A stretch of 64,000 nt of DNA from assembly GCF_900188455.1 (NCBI RefSeq), contig NZ_FZOL01000014.1, positions 114,117 through 178,116 on the forward strand, given 5' to 3'. This DNA comes from Pseudomonas japonica (lineage in GTDB: Bacteria; Pseudomonadota; Gammaproteobacteria; Pseudomonadales; Pseudomonadaceae). Below are positions 44,965-53,116 of the stretch, piece after piece. Both the position numbers and the translations under genes were made by a program. The stretch's first letter is position 1. Each line of letters starts with the position of its first letter. The notes under the pieces are model-generated. The model worked only from the letters and a program-made list of their open reading frames with translations, did no database searches and was not told the origin of the DNA.

Positions 44965-45033
44965 GTGGTAGCACCTGGCAAACTCTGGATGAAAGTCATC
45001 AAGGCCCTGGCCCGTTGGCGTTGGCGCGCCTGA
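44965..45033 (+). CDS. trpL: trpE leader peptide
   Basis: Short leader ORF ending in ARWRWRA with two Trp codons (TGG at 45016 and 45022). Slow translation under Trp shortage should prevent attenuation before trpE. Two in-frame starts are possible: GTG at 44965 (22 residues, weak GAGA upstream) or ATG at 44989 (14 residues, MKVIKALARWRWRA, no clear RBS). A second leader with the same frame, same start spacing and same ending precedes trpG, which supports a real peptide. Confidence 0.75.
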   Translation: MVAPGKLWMKVIKALARWRWRA

Positions 45034-45043
45034 CTTCCCTCCA

Positions 45044-45060
45044 GCCGGCTGCGATCCGGC
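45044..45060 (+). promoter_or_regulatory. candidate trpE attenuator hairpin
   Basis: GCCGG/CCGGC stem with a 7-base loop, 10 bases after the leader stop, followed by a broken T-rich stretch. It matches in position the hairpin behind the second leader at 48838-48851. Confidence 0.4.
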
Positions 45061-45105
45061 ACGTTTGCCATTTGATCTTTCTTGCCCTACCGCCACGAGG
45101 CAATC

Positions 45106-46584
45106 ATGACCCGCGAAGAATTCCTGCGCCTGGCCGCTGAAGGCTACAACCGCATTCCCTTGGCCTGCGAAACCCTGGCCGACTTCGACACGCCGCTGTC
45201 GATCTACCTGAAACTGGCCGACCAGCCCAACTCCTACCTGCTCGAATCGGTGCAGGGCGGCGAGAAGTGGGGGCGCTACTCGATCATCGGCCTGCCGTGC
45301 CGCACCGTGCTGCGGGTCCATGACCACCAGGTGCGCATCACCATCGACGGTGTCGAGACCGAGTGTCATGACGTGGAAGATCCGCTGGCCTTCGTCGAGA
45401 CCTTCAAGGACCGCTACAAGGTGCCGACCATCGCCGGTCTGCCGCGCTTCAACGGTGGTCTGGTCGGCTACTTCGGCTATGACTGCGTGCGCTACGTCGA
45501 GAAGCGCCTGGGCAAATGCCCGAACCCGGATCCGCTGGGCGTGCCGGACATCCTGCTGATGGTCTCGGACGCCGTGGTGGTGTTCGACAACCTGGCCGGC
45601 AAGATGCACGCCATCGTGCTTGCCGATCCTTCCCAGGAAAACGCCTACGAACAAGGCCAGGCGCGCCTGCAGGAATTGCTCGAACAGCTGCGCCAGCCGA
45701 TCACCCCGCGCCGTGGCCTGGACTTCAGCGGCCCGCAGGCTGCCGAGCCGGCGTTCCGCTCCAGTTTCACCCAGGCGGACTACGAGCGCGCGGTGGACAC
45801 CATCAAGGAATACATCCTCGCCGGCGACTGCATGCAGGTGGTGCCGTCGCAGCGCATGTCCATCGACTTCGGTGCCGCGCCGATCGACCTGTACCGGGCG
45901 CTGCGCTGCTTCAACCCGACGCCGTACATGTACTTCTTCAACTTCGGCGACTTCCACGTAGTGGGCAGCTCGCCGGAAGTGCTGGTGCGGGTCGAGGACA
46001 ATCTGGTCACCGTGCGTCCGATCGCCGGCACCCGTCCGCGTGGCGCCACCGAGGAAGCCGACCGGGCCCTGGAAGAAGACCTGCTGTCCGACGAGAAAGA
46101 GATCGCCGAGCACCTGATGCTCATCGACCTGGGCCGCAACGACACCGGGCGGGTATCGGAAGTCGGTTCGGTGAAGCTCACCGAGAAGATGGTCATCGAG
46201 CGTTATTCCAACGTGATGCACATCGTTTCCAACGTCACCGGCCAACTGAAGAGCGGCCTGACCGCGATGGACGCGCTTCGGGCGATCCTGCCGGCGGGCA
46301 CCCTGTCCGGTGCGCCGAAGATTCGGGCAATGGAGATCATCGACGAGTTGGAGCCGGTCAAGCGTGGCGTCTACGGTGGTGCGGTGGGGTATTTCGCCTG
46401 GAACGGCAACATGGATACCGCGATCGCGATTCGTACCGCGGTGATCAAGGACGGCGAGCTGCATGTGCAGGCGGGGGGCGGCATCGTCGCCGATTCGGTG
46501 CCGGCGCTGGAGTGGGAAGAGACGATCAACAAGCGCCGGGCGATGTTCCGGGCAGTTGCACTGGCTGAGCAGAAACCTCGCTGA
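45106..46584 (+). CDS. trpE: anthranilate synthase component I
   Basis: Makes anthranilate from chorismate and ammonia supplied by TrpG. The 492 residues carry the Trp feedback site (SYLLES near the N-terminus) and the chorismate-binding segments PTPYMYFF, PIAGTRPRG, LIDLGRNDTGRV and AGTLSGAPKIRAME. The start ATG has GAGG upstream. Its partner trpG is about 2.4 kb downstream behind an oppositely oriented gene, so the complex is encoded by two separately attenuated transcripts. Confidence 0.97.
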   Translation: MTREEFLRLAAEGYNRIPLACETLADFDTPLSIYLKLADQPNSYLLESVQGGEKWGRYSIIGLPCRTVLRVHDHQVRITIDGVETECHDVEDPLAFVETFKDRYKVPTIAGLPRFNGGLVGYFGYDCVRYVEKRLGKCPNPDPLGVPDILLMVSDAVVVFDNLAGKMHAIVLADPSQENAYEQGQARLQELLEQLRQPITPRRGLDFSGPQAAEPAFRSSFTQADYERAVDTIKEYILAGDCMQVVPSQRMSIDFGAAPIDLYRALRCFNPTPYMYFFNFGDFHVVGSSPEVLVRVEDNLVTVRPIAGTRPRGATEEADRALEEDLLSDEKEIAEHLMLIDLGRNDTGRVSEVGSVKLTEKMVIERYSNVMHIVSNVTGQLKSGLTAMDALRAILPAGTLSGAPKIRAMEIIDELEPVKRGVYGGAVGYFAWNGNMDTAIAIRTAVIKDGELHVQAGGGIVADSVPALEWEETINKRRAMFRAVALAEQKPR

Positions 46585-46605
46585 CAAGGTCGCTGGCCGC
46601 GCACT

Positions 46606-46703
46606 GTAGGAGCGTGGCTTGCCCGCGAAGGACCGCGCAGCGGGCCCATAGCGGTGAAATCGAGGACCGCGTTGCGGTCCTTCGCAGGCAAGCCAGCTCC
46701 TAC
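46606..46703. repeat. REPIN (two inverted REP elements)
   Basis: GTAGGAGCGTGGCTTGCCCG at the left, complement ending AAGCCAGCTCCTAC at the right, with GGACCGC/GCGGTCC inner arms. It separates the convergent trpE and esterase genes. Confidence 0.85.
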
Positions 46704-46711
46704 AAGAGCAG

Positions 46712-48619
46712 TCAGAAGTCCAGGCTCAACGCCAGATTGACCCCCTGCTGGGTCAACTCATCACTGGTGACCCGGTTGTAGCTCCCACGCAATGCCAGCC
46801 CCGGCGCCAGGGTCTGGCTCACACCAAGACTCACCCGCGTCAGGCTGCTGTGCGGCGCATACCCGGTCAGGGTGAAGTCGTTCGCCGGGAGGCTGCTGAG
46901 GTGCATGGTCAGGTCCTGGCGGTCATCCTCGAACTCGTGCTCCTTGGCCACTTCGCCGAACGCCAGCGTCGCCGGGGTCACCTGGAACTTGCCCTGCAAC
47001 CCCACACCCAGCCGTCGGGAATCACGCTTCTGGTCATCGAAGGTCAGTGCTGTGGAACGTGAGCCTTCCTCGCTGTAGCCATCCACCTTGATCCGTGCGT
47101 AATCGGCGCTGACGAAGGGCGACAGATGCCACGGGCTGCCCGGTTCCGCCAGGTCGAAGCCGAGGCGGGCGGACACTGCGAGCAGGTCGCCATCGGTGTC
47201 GCCCTTCTCGCTGCGATCGTTCGGCCCGAGGGCGAAGGTGCGCTTCAGGTCGTCATAGTCCAGGCGCCCGCCGGTAAGCGCGGCGTCGGCCCACCAGCGG
47301 TCGTGGTTGAACTGGGCGAAGAGCGTTGCGAGGTAGCTGTTCAGGCGGTAGTCGGAATCCTGCGCGCCGGCTTCCAGCTTCTGCCGGTAGAAGCCGCCGG
47401 CGATGCCGACACGCCAGTTCTCGTCGAGACGATAGCTGCCGCCCACGGTGAGGCTGTAGCCGTGCCCGTCGGCGCTGGCCGAGCTGCTCTGGCTATCGAG
47501 GTCCAGCTGCTGGCCGCTGGCCGCGACGATCGCCTGCCATTGCCCGACGGCCTGCCAGTCGGCCTGCCACTGGTTGCGCAGTTCGCTTTGATGGGCGTTC
47601 AGGGTGCCGTAGGCCATTTCCGGCAGCAGGGTCAGTTCCCAGGGGGCGGAGAGAATCGAGTAGCCGTAGTCGGCGATCATCTTCTGACCGGCGATGGTCG
47701 GGTGCACCGAGTCGTTGAACAGCAGCTTGCTTGGGTCGGGGGTGGTGCCGTTGGCGCCATAGACCGGGTTCTGCGTGCAGCCGTTGCCGCTGTAGCAGGT
47801 GCGCAGCAGGTTCTGGTCGGCAGCCAGGCCGAACTGCGTCGGCGCGGCGAGTGCCTCGTTGAACAGCAGGGGGATGTTCAGCGGGATGATCTCGGCATCG
47901 ATCCGCGCCAGCTGGCTGACCAGCGTCTGGTTGAACACCGCACTGAGTTGCGAGCTCGGGCCCTGCAGTGGCGTGCCGTTGAGCGCCGGGGTCAGGCCAA
48001 GGTCGGGTAGCAGCCAGACCATGATGTAGCGCGCGCCGGCTTGTTGCAGCGCCTGGGCGCTGGCGGCCAGCTGGCTGGCCGAGGTGGCCGCGGCGACGGG
48101 AGAGGTGATCAGGCCCTGGAGAAAGTCGTTACCGCCACCGGTGAGGTAATACAGTGCATTCGGATCGGCCAGGCGCCCGCCGGCCAGGTAGCCGGGACGC
48201 TGGCGCAGCACCGTGCCGGCACCGGGGTTGCCGGGTGGGATGACCACCAGGGATTCGCCGGTGATGGACTGGTAGATCTGGTCGGTGCGATAGCCTCCGG
48301 TCGCCCAGTTGTTGCCGTCGGGGATCCCCAGCGCGGCGTTCACCGGCGAAGTGGACGCGTTCAGGTCTGCCGCGGCGACCCCGAGATAGCTGCCGAGGAT
48401 CATCGACGACACGGGTGCGAAGGTGCCGTCCGGATTGCGGTTGGTGTAGCGCTGGCTGCTGCCGGGCGCGCTCGCGGGGTCGGGGAACTGGCCGGCATCG
48501 GCGAGGCTGTCGCCGAAGACGATCATGGTGGAGTAGGGAGATGGAGCGGCCATGGCACTGGAGCAGGCGGCGGCCAGCAGGCACGCGGCCGATTGACGCA
48601 GATAGCGGCGTTTTCTCAT
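46712..48619 (-). CDS. estA: autotransporter GDSL esterase (EstA/EstP type)
   Basis: Outer-membrane esterase displayed on the surface. The 635 residues comprise a signal peptide (about 1-24), a GDSL passenger with the nucleophile Ser38 in VFGDSLADAG and the Asp-x-x-His of the triad in FNDSVHPTIAG, and a C-terminal autotransporter beta-barrel (about the last 270 residues) ending in the expected Phe. In P. aeruginosa EstA affects rhamnolipid production and motility and lies elsewhere in the genome. Here it sits between trpE and trpG on the opposite strand. Confidence 0.92.
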   Translation of the reverse strand: MRKRRYLRQSAACLLAAACSSAMAAPSPYSTMIVFGDSLADAGQFPDPASAPGSSQRYTNRNPDGTFAPVSSMILGSYLGVAAADLNASTSPVNAALGIPDGNNWATGGYRTDQIYQSITGESLVVIPPGNPGAGTVLRQRPGYLAGGRLADPNALYYLTGGGNDFLQGLITSPVAAATSASQLAASAQALQQAGARYIMVWLLPDLGLTPALNGTPLQGPSSQLSAVFNQTLVSQLARIDAEIIPLNIPLLFNEALAAPTQFGLAADQNLLRTCYSGNGCTQNPVYGANGTTPDPSKLLFNDSVHPTIAGQKMIADYGYSILSAPWELTLLPEMAYGTLNAHQSELRNQWQADWQAVGQWQAIVAASGQQLDLDSQSSSASADGHGYSLTVGGSYRLDENWRVGIAGGFYRQKLEAGAQDSDYRLNSYLATLFAQFNHDRWWADAALTGGRLDYDDLKRTFALGPNDRSEKGDTDGDLLAVSARLGFDLAEPGSPWHLSPFVSADYARIKVDGYSEEGSRSTALTFDDQKRDSRRLGVGLQGKFQVTPATLAFGEVAKEHEFEDDRQDLTMHLSSLPANDFTLTGYAPHSSLTRVSLGVSQTLAPGLALRGSYNRVTSDELTQQGVNLALSLDF

Positions 48620-48700
48620 CGCAAGAGTCCTTCTTGTCGTTGTTTTTGGGCATTGCGCGGGTTGAAGGTAGCAAATCCGTCGCTTCCTGGCCTGCCGATA

Positions 48701-48729
48701 TTGCACGCATTGTTTCCGTAAGCTACTGT
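48701..48729 (+). promoter_or_regulatory. trpGDC promoter
   Basis: TTGCAC and TACTGT with an exact 17-base spacer. The predicted transcript start (about 48736) is 22 bases before the leader-peptide GTG. Confidence 0.6.
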
Positions 48730-48757
48730 GCCGAAACGTATGAACGAGACCTACCCC

Positions 48758-48826
48758 GTGTTGATCGTCAGCAAACTCTTGATGCGCGTTATCAAGGCCC
48801 ACGCCCGTTGGCGTTGGCGCGCCTGA
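48758..48826 (+). CDS. trpG leader peptide (second trp leader)
   Basis: Leader ORF ending ARWRWRA with Trp codons at 48809 and 48815, nearly identical at its 3' end to the leader before trpE. GTG at 48758 gives 22 residues (GAGA upstream); the alternative ATG at 48782 gives MRVIKAHARWRWRA. Attenuation of both trpE and trpGDC is established for P. putida, so the role is well supported. Confidence 0.75.
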   Translation: MLIVSKLLMRVIKAHARWRWRA

Positions 48827-48837
48827 CTTTATCTCCT

Positions 48838-48851
48838 GCCGGTTTCCCGGC
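48838..48851 (+). promoter_or_regulatory. candidate trpG attenuator hairpin
   Basis: GCCGG-TTTC-CCGGC stem, 11 bases after the leader stop, followed by CCGTTACGTTTTGCC. Comparable to the hairpin behind the trpE leader. Confidence 0.45.
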
Positions 48852-48985
48852 CCGTTACGTTTTGCCTTTCTGAAATGATTTCACACACCTCTGCAACAGT
48901 TGGTAATGACTGGGGCGGGTGGCACTGCATGTCGGCAGTCGGGAAGGCAGTCATTCAAAGTCAGTATTCAAGAGGTTGAACCCAG

Positions 48986-49579
48986 ATGTTACTGATGATC
49001 GACAACTACGATTCCTTTACCTACAACGTCGTTCAGTACTTCGGTGAGCTGGGGGCGGAGGTCAAGGTCATTCGCAACGACGAACTGACCATCGAGCAGA
49101 TCGAAGCCCTGCAACCCGAGCGCATCGTCGTTTCTCCCGGTCCGTGCACCCCGACCGAGGCCGGTGTCTCCATCGCCGCCATCCATCATTTCGCCGGCAA
49201 GCTGCCGATCCTGGGCGTGTGCCTGGGCCACCAGTCCGTCGGCCAGGCCTTCGGTGGCGACGTGGTGCGCGCGCGCCAGGTCATGCATGGCAAGACCAGC
49301 CCGGTCGTCCACGAGAACAAGGGCGTGTTCGCCGGTCTCAACAATCCGCTGACCGTGACTCGCTACCACTCGCTGGTGGTCAAGCGCGAAACCCTGCCGG
49401 ACTGCCTGGAAATGACCGCCTGGACCGCCTTCGAAGATGGCGCCGTCGACGAGATCATGGGCCTGCGCCACAAGACCCTGAACATCGAGGGCGTGCAGTT
49501 CCACCCCGAATCGATCCTCACCGAGCAGGGCCATGCGCTGTTCGCCAACTTCCTCAAGCAGACCGGCGGCCACCGCTAA
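48986..49579 (+). CDS. trpG: anthranilate synthase component II (glutamine amidotransferase)
   Basis: Supplies ammonia to TrpE from glutamine. The 197 residues are a class I GATase: SPGPCTP oxyanion region, nucleophile Cys in GVCLGHQSVGQ (near residue 79) and the His-Glu pair in QFHPESI. The length and lack of a fused domain are as in other pseudomonads; the related PabA subunit is the nearest alternative, but the position ahead of trpD and trpC decides for TrpG. The second trp leader lies 160 bases upstream. Confidence 0.96.
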   Translation: MLLMIDNYDSFTYNVVQYFGELGAEVKVIRNDELTIEQIEALQPERIVVSPGPCTPTEAGVSIAAIHHFAGKLPILGVCLGHQSVGQAFGGDVVRARQVMHGKTSPVVHENKGVFAGLNNPLTVTRYHSLVVKRETLPDCLEMTAWTAFEDGAVDEIMGLRHKTLNIEGVQFHPESILTEQGHALFANFLKQTGGHR

Positions 49580-49588
49580 GGATTGAGT

Positions 49589-50638
49589 ATGGATATCAAG
49601 AATGCGTTGAGCCGGATCGTCGGCCACCTGGACCTGTCCACCGAGGAAATGCGCGATGTGATGCGCCAGATCATGACCGGTCAGTGCAGCGAAGCGCAGA
49701 TCGGTGCCTTCCTGATGGGCATGCGCATGAAGAGCGAAAGCATCGACGAGATCGTCGGCGCTGTCTCGGTCATGCGTGAGCTGGCGGACAAGGTCGAGCT
49801 CAACAGCCTCGATGGCGTGGTCGATATCGTCGGTACTGGCGGCGATGGCGCGAATATCTTCAACGTTTCCACCGCCTCGGCCCTGGTCGTCGCCGCCGCC
49901 GGCTGCACCGTGGCCAAGCACGGCAATCGCGCGGTCTCCGGCAAGAGCGGCAGCGCCGACCTGCTGGAAGCCGCCGGCATCTACCTGAACCTCACGCCGG
50001 TCCAGGTAGCCCGCTGCATCGACAGCGTGGGCATTGGCTTCATGTTCGCCCAGACCCACCACAGCGCCATGAAACATGCCGCCGGCCCACGTCGCGACCT
50101 GGGTCTGCGGACCCTGTTCAACATGCTCGGCCCGCTTACGAATCCGGCTGGTGTGAAGCACCAGGTCGTCGGCGTGTTCACCCAGGCCCTGTGCCGCCCG
50201 CTGGCGGAAGTATTGCATCGCCTGGGCAGCAAGCATGTGCTGGTGGTGCACTCGAAGGATGGCCTGGACGAATTCAGTCTCGCCGCGCCGACCTTCGTCG
50301 CCGAACTGAAGAACGGTGAAATCAGCGAATACTGGGTCGAACCGGAAGACCTCGGGATGAAGAGCCAGAGCCTGCATGGCCTGGCGGTCAGTGGTCCGGA
50401 AGAGTCGCTGGCGCTGATTCGCGATGCCATCGGCAAGCGCAAGACCGAGAACGGCCAGAAAGCCGCGGAAATGATCGTGCTCAACGCCGGTGCCGCCCTG
50501 TACGCCGCCGACCTGGCGATGAGCCTCAAGCAGGGCGTCGAGCTGGCTCACGATGCGCTGCACACTGGCCTGGCCCGGGAAAAACTCGAGGAACTGGGCG
50601 CCTTTACCGCGGTATTCAAGCAGGAGAATGAAGGATGA
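49589..50638 (+). CDS. trpD: anthranilate phosphoribosyltransferase
   Basis: Joins anthranilate and PRPP. The 349 residues have the conserved VGTGGDGANIFNVST and KHGNRAVSGKSGSADLLE segments and the family length. The start ATG has AAGGATTGAG upstream and follows trpG by 9 bases. It overlaps trpC by 4 bases. Confidence 0.97.
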   Translation: MDIKNALSRIVGHLDLSTEEMRDVMRQIMTGQCSEAQIGAFLMGMRMKSESIDEIVGAVSVMRELADKVELNSLDGVVDIVGTGGDGANIFNVSTASALVVAAAGCTVAKHGNRAVSGKSGSADLLEAAGIYLNLTPVQVARCIDSVGIGFMFAQTHHSAMKHAAGPRRDLGLRTLFNMLGPLTNPAGVKHQVVGVFTQALCRPLAEVLHRLGSKHVLVVHSKDGLDEFSLAAPTFVAELKNGEISEYWVEPEDLGMKSQSLHGLAVSGPEESLALIRDAIGKRKTENGQKAAEMIVLNAGAALYAADLAMSLKQGVELAHDALHTGLAREKLEELGAFTAVFKQENEG

Positions 50639-51468
50639 GTGTGCCGACGGTTCTGGAAAAGATCCTCGCCCGCAAGGTCGAGGAAGTCGCCGAGCGCAGC
50701 GCCCGGGTCAGCCTTGCCGAGCTGGAGCGTCTGGCCGCGGCGGCCGATGCGCCACGCGGTTTCGCCAACGCGCTGATCGAGCAGGCCAAGCGCAAGCAGC
50801 CAGCGGTGATCGCCGAGATCAAGAAAGCTTCGCCAAGCAAGGGCGTGATCCGCGAGAACTTCGTTCCCGCCGAGATCGCGGTCAGCTACGAGAAGGGCGG
50901 GGCGACCTGCCTGTCGGTGCTGACCGATGTCGATTACTTCCAGGGGGCCGACGTCTACCTGCAGCAGGCCCGCGCGGCGGTGCAACTGCCGGTGATCCGC
51001 AAGGACTTCATGATCGATCCGTACCAGATCGTCGAAGCCCGTGCCCTGGGCGCCGACTGCGTGCTGCTGATCGTCTCCGCCCTGGACGACGTGAAGATGG
51101 CCGAGCTGGCCGCCACTGCCAAGAGCGTCGGTCTCGACGTATTGGTGGAGGTGCATGACGGCGACGAACTGGAGCGCGCGCTGAAGACCCTCGATACGCC
51201 GTTGGTCGGGGTCAACAACCGCAACCTGCACACTTTCGACGTCAGCCTGGAAACCACCCTCGACCTGCTGCCGCGCATCCCTCGCGATCGCCTGGCCATC
51301 ACCGAGAGCGGCATTCTCAATCGGGCCGATGTCGAGCTGATGGAAATCAACGAGGTCTATTCCTTCCTGGTCGGTGAGGCGTTCATGCGGGCCGAGCAGC
51401 CGGGCGTGGAACTGCAGCGTCTGTTCTTCCCCGGACGTGTGGTGCCAGGCCAGAACGGACTGGATTGA
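50635..51468 (+). CDS. trpC: indole-3-glycerol phosphate synthase
   Basis: Closes the indole ring of CdRP. The 277-residue TIM barrel shows VIAEIKKASPSKGVI with the catalytic lysines, VIRKDFMIDPYQI, LVEVHDGDE and VGVNNRNLHTFDV. It is a single-function enzyme, not fused to TrpF, as usual in Pseudomonas. It starts within the end of trpD and is followed by a strong terminator. Confidence 0.97.
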   Translation: MSVPTVLEKILARKVEEVAERSARVSLAELERLAAAADAPRGFANALIEQAKRKQPAVIAEIKKASPSKGVIRENFVPAEIAVSYEKGGATCLSVLTDVDYFQGADVYLQQARAAVQLPVIRKDFMIDPYQIVEARALGADCVLLIVSALDDVKMAELAATAKSVGLDVLVEVHDGDELERALKTLDTPLVGVNNRNLHTFDVSLETTLDLLPRIPRDRLAITESGILNRADVELMEINEVYSFLVGEAFMRAEQPGVELQRLFFPGRVVPGQNGLD

Positions 51469-51476
51469 TCGATTCG

Positions 51477-51500
51477 AAGCCGGCGGATGCCGGCTTTTTC
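51477..51500 (+). terminator. trpGDC terminator
   Basis: AAGCCGGC/GCCGGCTT stem (51477-51484 with 51489-51496), loop GGAT, then a T-run; begins 8 bases after the trpC stop. Confidence 0.9.
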
Positions 51501-51506
51501 ATTTCT

Positions 51507-51547
51507 GTAGGAGCTGGCTTGCCTGCGATGGACCGCAACGCGGTCCC
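51507..51547. repeat. REP element
   Basis: GTAGGAGCTGGCTTGCCTGC followed by a GGACCGCAACGCGGTCC stem; single copy directly after the trpC terminator. Confidence 0.75.
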
Positions 51548-51578
51548 GATTGCGCTGCTTTGGAGAGGGGAAAAGGAC

Positions 51579-52283
51579 ATGAGCGAACAACCTGTAGCCG
51601 TCACCGTCGAAGCCGGGCTGCATGCCGAGCAGGATCTGCTGGCGGCCGTGTGCAAGGGCGAGCGCGATCACGGCCTGCTGTTCTGGCGCCCTACCGACCG
51701 GGCGCTGGTGATGCCGCGACGCATGAGCCGGCTGGAAGGCTTCGAGGCGGCCTGTGGTGAACTGGCGATCACCGGCTGGCCCGTGCTGCTGCGCGAAACC
51801 GGCGGCGAGCCGGTGCCGCAATCGTCGGCGGTGATCAATATCGCGCTGGTCTACGTGGCGCCACGCAGCGAAGGCGATCAGAACCGTATCGAAAGCGCCT
51901 ACGAGCGCCTGTGCCTGCCGTTGTGCGAGGTGCTGAGGGAGTGGGGCGGGGTGGCCTCGGTCGGCGAGATCGAAGGTGCCTTCTGCGACGGGCGCTACAA
52001 CGTCAATCTCAATGGCCGCAAGCTGGTCGGCACCGCCCAGCGCTGGCGCCAGGGCCTCGACGGCAAGCGTCCGGTGGTACTGGTGCATGGGGCATTGCTG
52101 CTGGATAACGAGCGCGAGTCGATGGTTGCGGCGGTCAACCGCTTCAATGAATGTTGCGAGCTTGAGCAGCGCTGCCTGGCCGACAGCCATATCGCGCTGC
52201 ACGAGGTGGTGCCCGAGGCGCCGTTGCTGGAGCGTCTGGCCCAGGCCTACGCCCGGACCCTCAGCGCCATCCCGCGGGATTAG
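51579..52283 (+). CDS. lipoate-protein ligase A family protein (BPL/LplA/LipB fold)
   Basis: Probable acyltransferase or ligase acting on lipoyl domains, 234 residues. LLRETGGEPVPQSSAVINIA aligns with the family's RRxSGGGAVxHDxGNLNYS and GRKLVGTAQRWR with its catalytic-lysine motif, so the lysine is kept while the Gly-rich motif is altered. The start at 51579 (AAAGGAC upstream) is used rather than the open frame reaching 51465, because that region holds a terminator and a REP element. The substrate is unknown. It converges with vfr, overlapping by 4 bases. Confidence 0.7.
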   Translation: MSEQPVAVTVEAGLHAEQDLLAAVCKGERDHGLLFWRPTDRALVMPRRMSRLEGFEAACGELAITGWPVLLRETGGEPVPQSSAVINIALVYVAPRSEGDQNRIESAYERLCLPLCEVLREWGGVASVGEIEGAFCDGRYNVNLNGRKLVGTAQRWRQGLDGKRPVVLVHGALLLDNERESMVAAVNRFNECCELEQRCLADSHIALHEVVPEAPLLERLAQAYARTLSAIPRD

Positions 52284-52924
52284 CGGGTGCCGAAGACCAC
52301 CATGGTCTTGCCTTTCACATGCACCAGGTTGCGTTCTTCGAGATCCTTGAGAACGCGACCGACCATCTCCCGCGAACAGCCGACGATCCGACCGATTTCC
52401 TGACGGGTGATCTTGATCTGCATGCCGTCGGGGTGAGTCATGGCGTCTGGCTGCGTGCACAGTTCCAGCAGGCAGCGGGCGACCCGGCCGGTCACGTCGA
52501 AGAACGCCAGGTCGCCGACCTTGCGTGTGGTGTTGCGCAGGCGCTGGGCCATCTGGCTGCCCAGGGCGTAGAGAATGTCCTGATCCTGGCGCGCCAGTTC
52601 ACGGAATTTCTCGTAGCTGATTTCCGCGACTTCGCACTCTGTCTTGGCCCGCACCCAGGCACTGCGCTGCTGTTCCTTGCCCGCTGGTTCGAAGAGGCCG
52701 AGTTCGCCGAAGAAGTCGCCGCTGTTGAGATAGGCGATGATCATTTCCCGACCATCGTCGCCTTCGATCAGGATGGTGACCGAGCCCTTGATGATGAACG
52801 ACAGGGTTTCAGCGGTATCGCCGGCACTGAGGATGTTGCTTTTGGCCGGGAAGCGGCGGCGCTGGCAATGCGCGAGCAGCTTGTCGACGTTCTTGATCTT
52901 GGCTGAAAGTGGTGCGGCAACCAT
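52280..52924 (-). CDS. vfr: CRP-family transcriptional regulator Vfr
   Basis: Global cAMP-dependent regulator; in P. aeruginosa it controls virulence, quorum sensing and type IV pili. The 214 residues have a cyclic-nucleotide domain (GDFFGELGLFE, and RSAWVRAKTECEVAEI) and a C-terminal winged helix with recognition segment RQEIGRIVGCSREMVGRVL. Its place between the trpGDC region and an OsmC-like gene agrees with the P. aeruginosa order; the speD gene recalled downstream there is not seen here. Confidence 0.93.
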   Translation of the reverse strand: MVAAPLSAKIKNVDKLLAHCQRRRFPAKSNILSAGDTAETLSFIIKGSVTILIEGDDGREMIIAYLNSGDFFGELGLFEPAGKEQQRSAWVRAKTECEVAEISYEKFRELARQDQDILYALGSQMAQRLRNTTRKVGDLAFFDVTGRVARCLLELCTQPDAMTHPDGMQIKITRQEIGRIVGCSREMVGRVLKDLEERNLVHVKGKTMVVFGTR

Positions 52925-52952
52925 GGTTAAGCCCCGAAATACGCGGTCCGTG

Positions 52953-52980
52953 AGTATTTGTAGTTTTGGGATGGGTGCAA
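52953..52980 (-). promoter_or_regulatory. candidate vfr promoter
   Basis: Minus-strand TTGCAC (52975-52980) and AATACT (52953-52958) with a 16-base spacer, about 30 bases before the vfr start. Confidence 0.4.
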
Positions 52981-53116
52981 AACGCCATCAATTTGGCGTC
53001 AGTTTATCAGACGCGGCCTCTGTATCGGCATATTTACTCAAGCGCTTAAGCCTTTTCGCTTCTGCCTGTAGGGACTAAGCTGGCAGCCATTTTTTCAAGC
53101 ATGCGGAGATCGGGTT

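Noticed and set aside
44944..46587. 547-codon minus-strand frame covering trpE and its leader
   Set aside because: Antisense shadow of trpE; low-complexity His/Gln/Arg composition.
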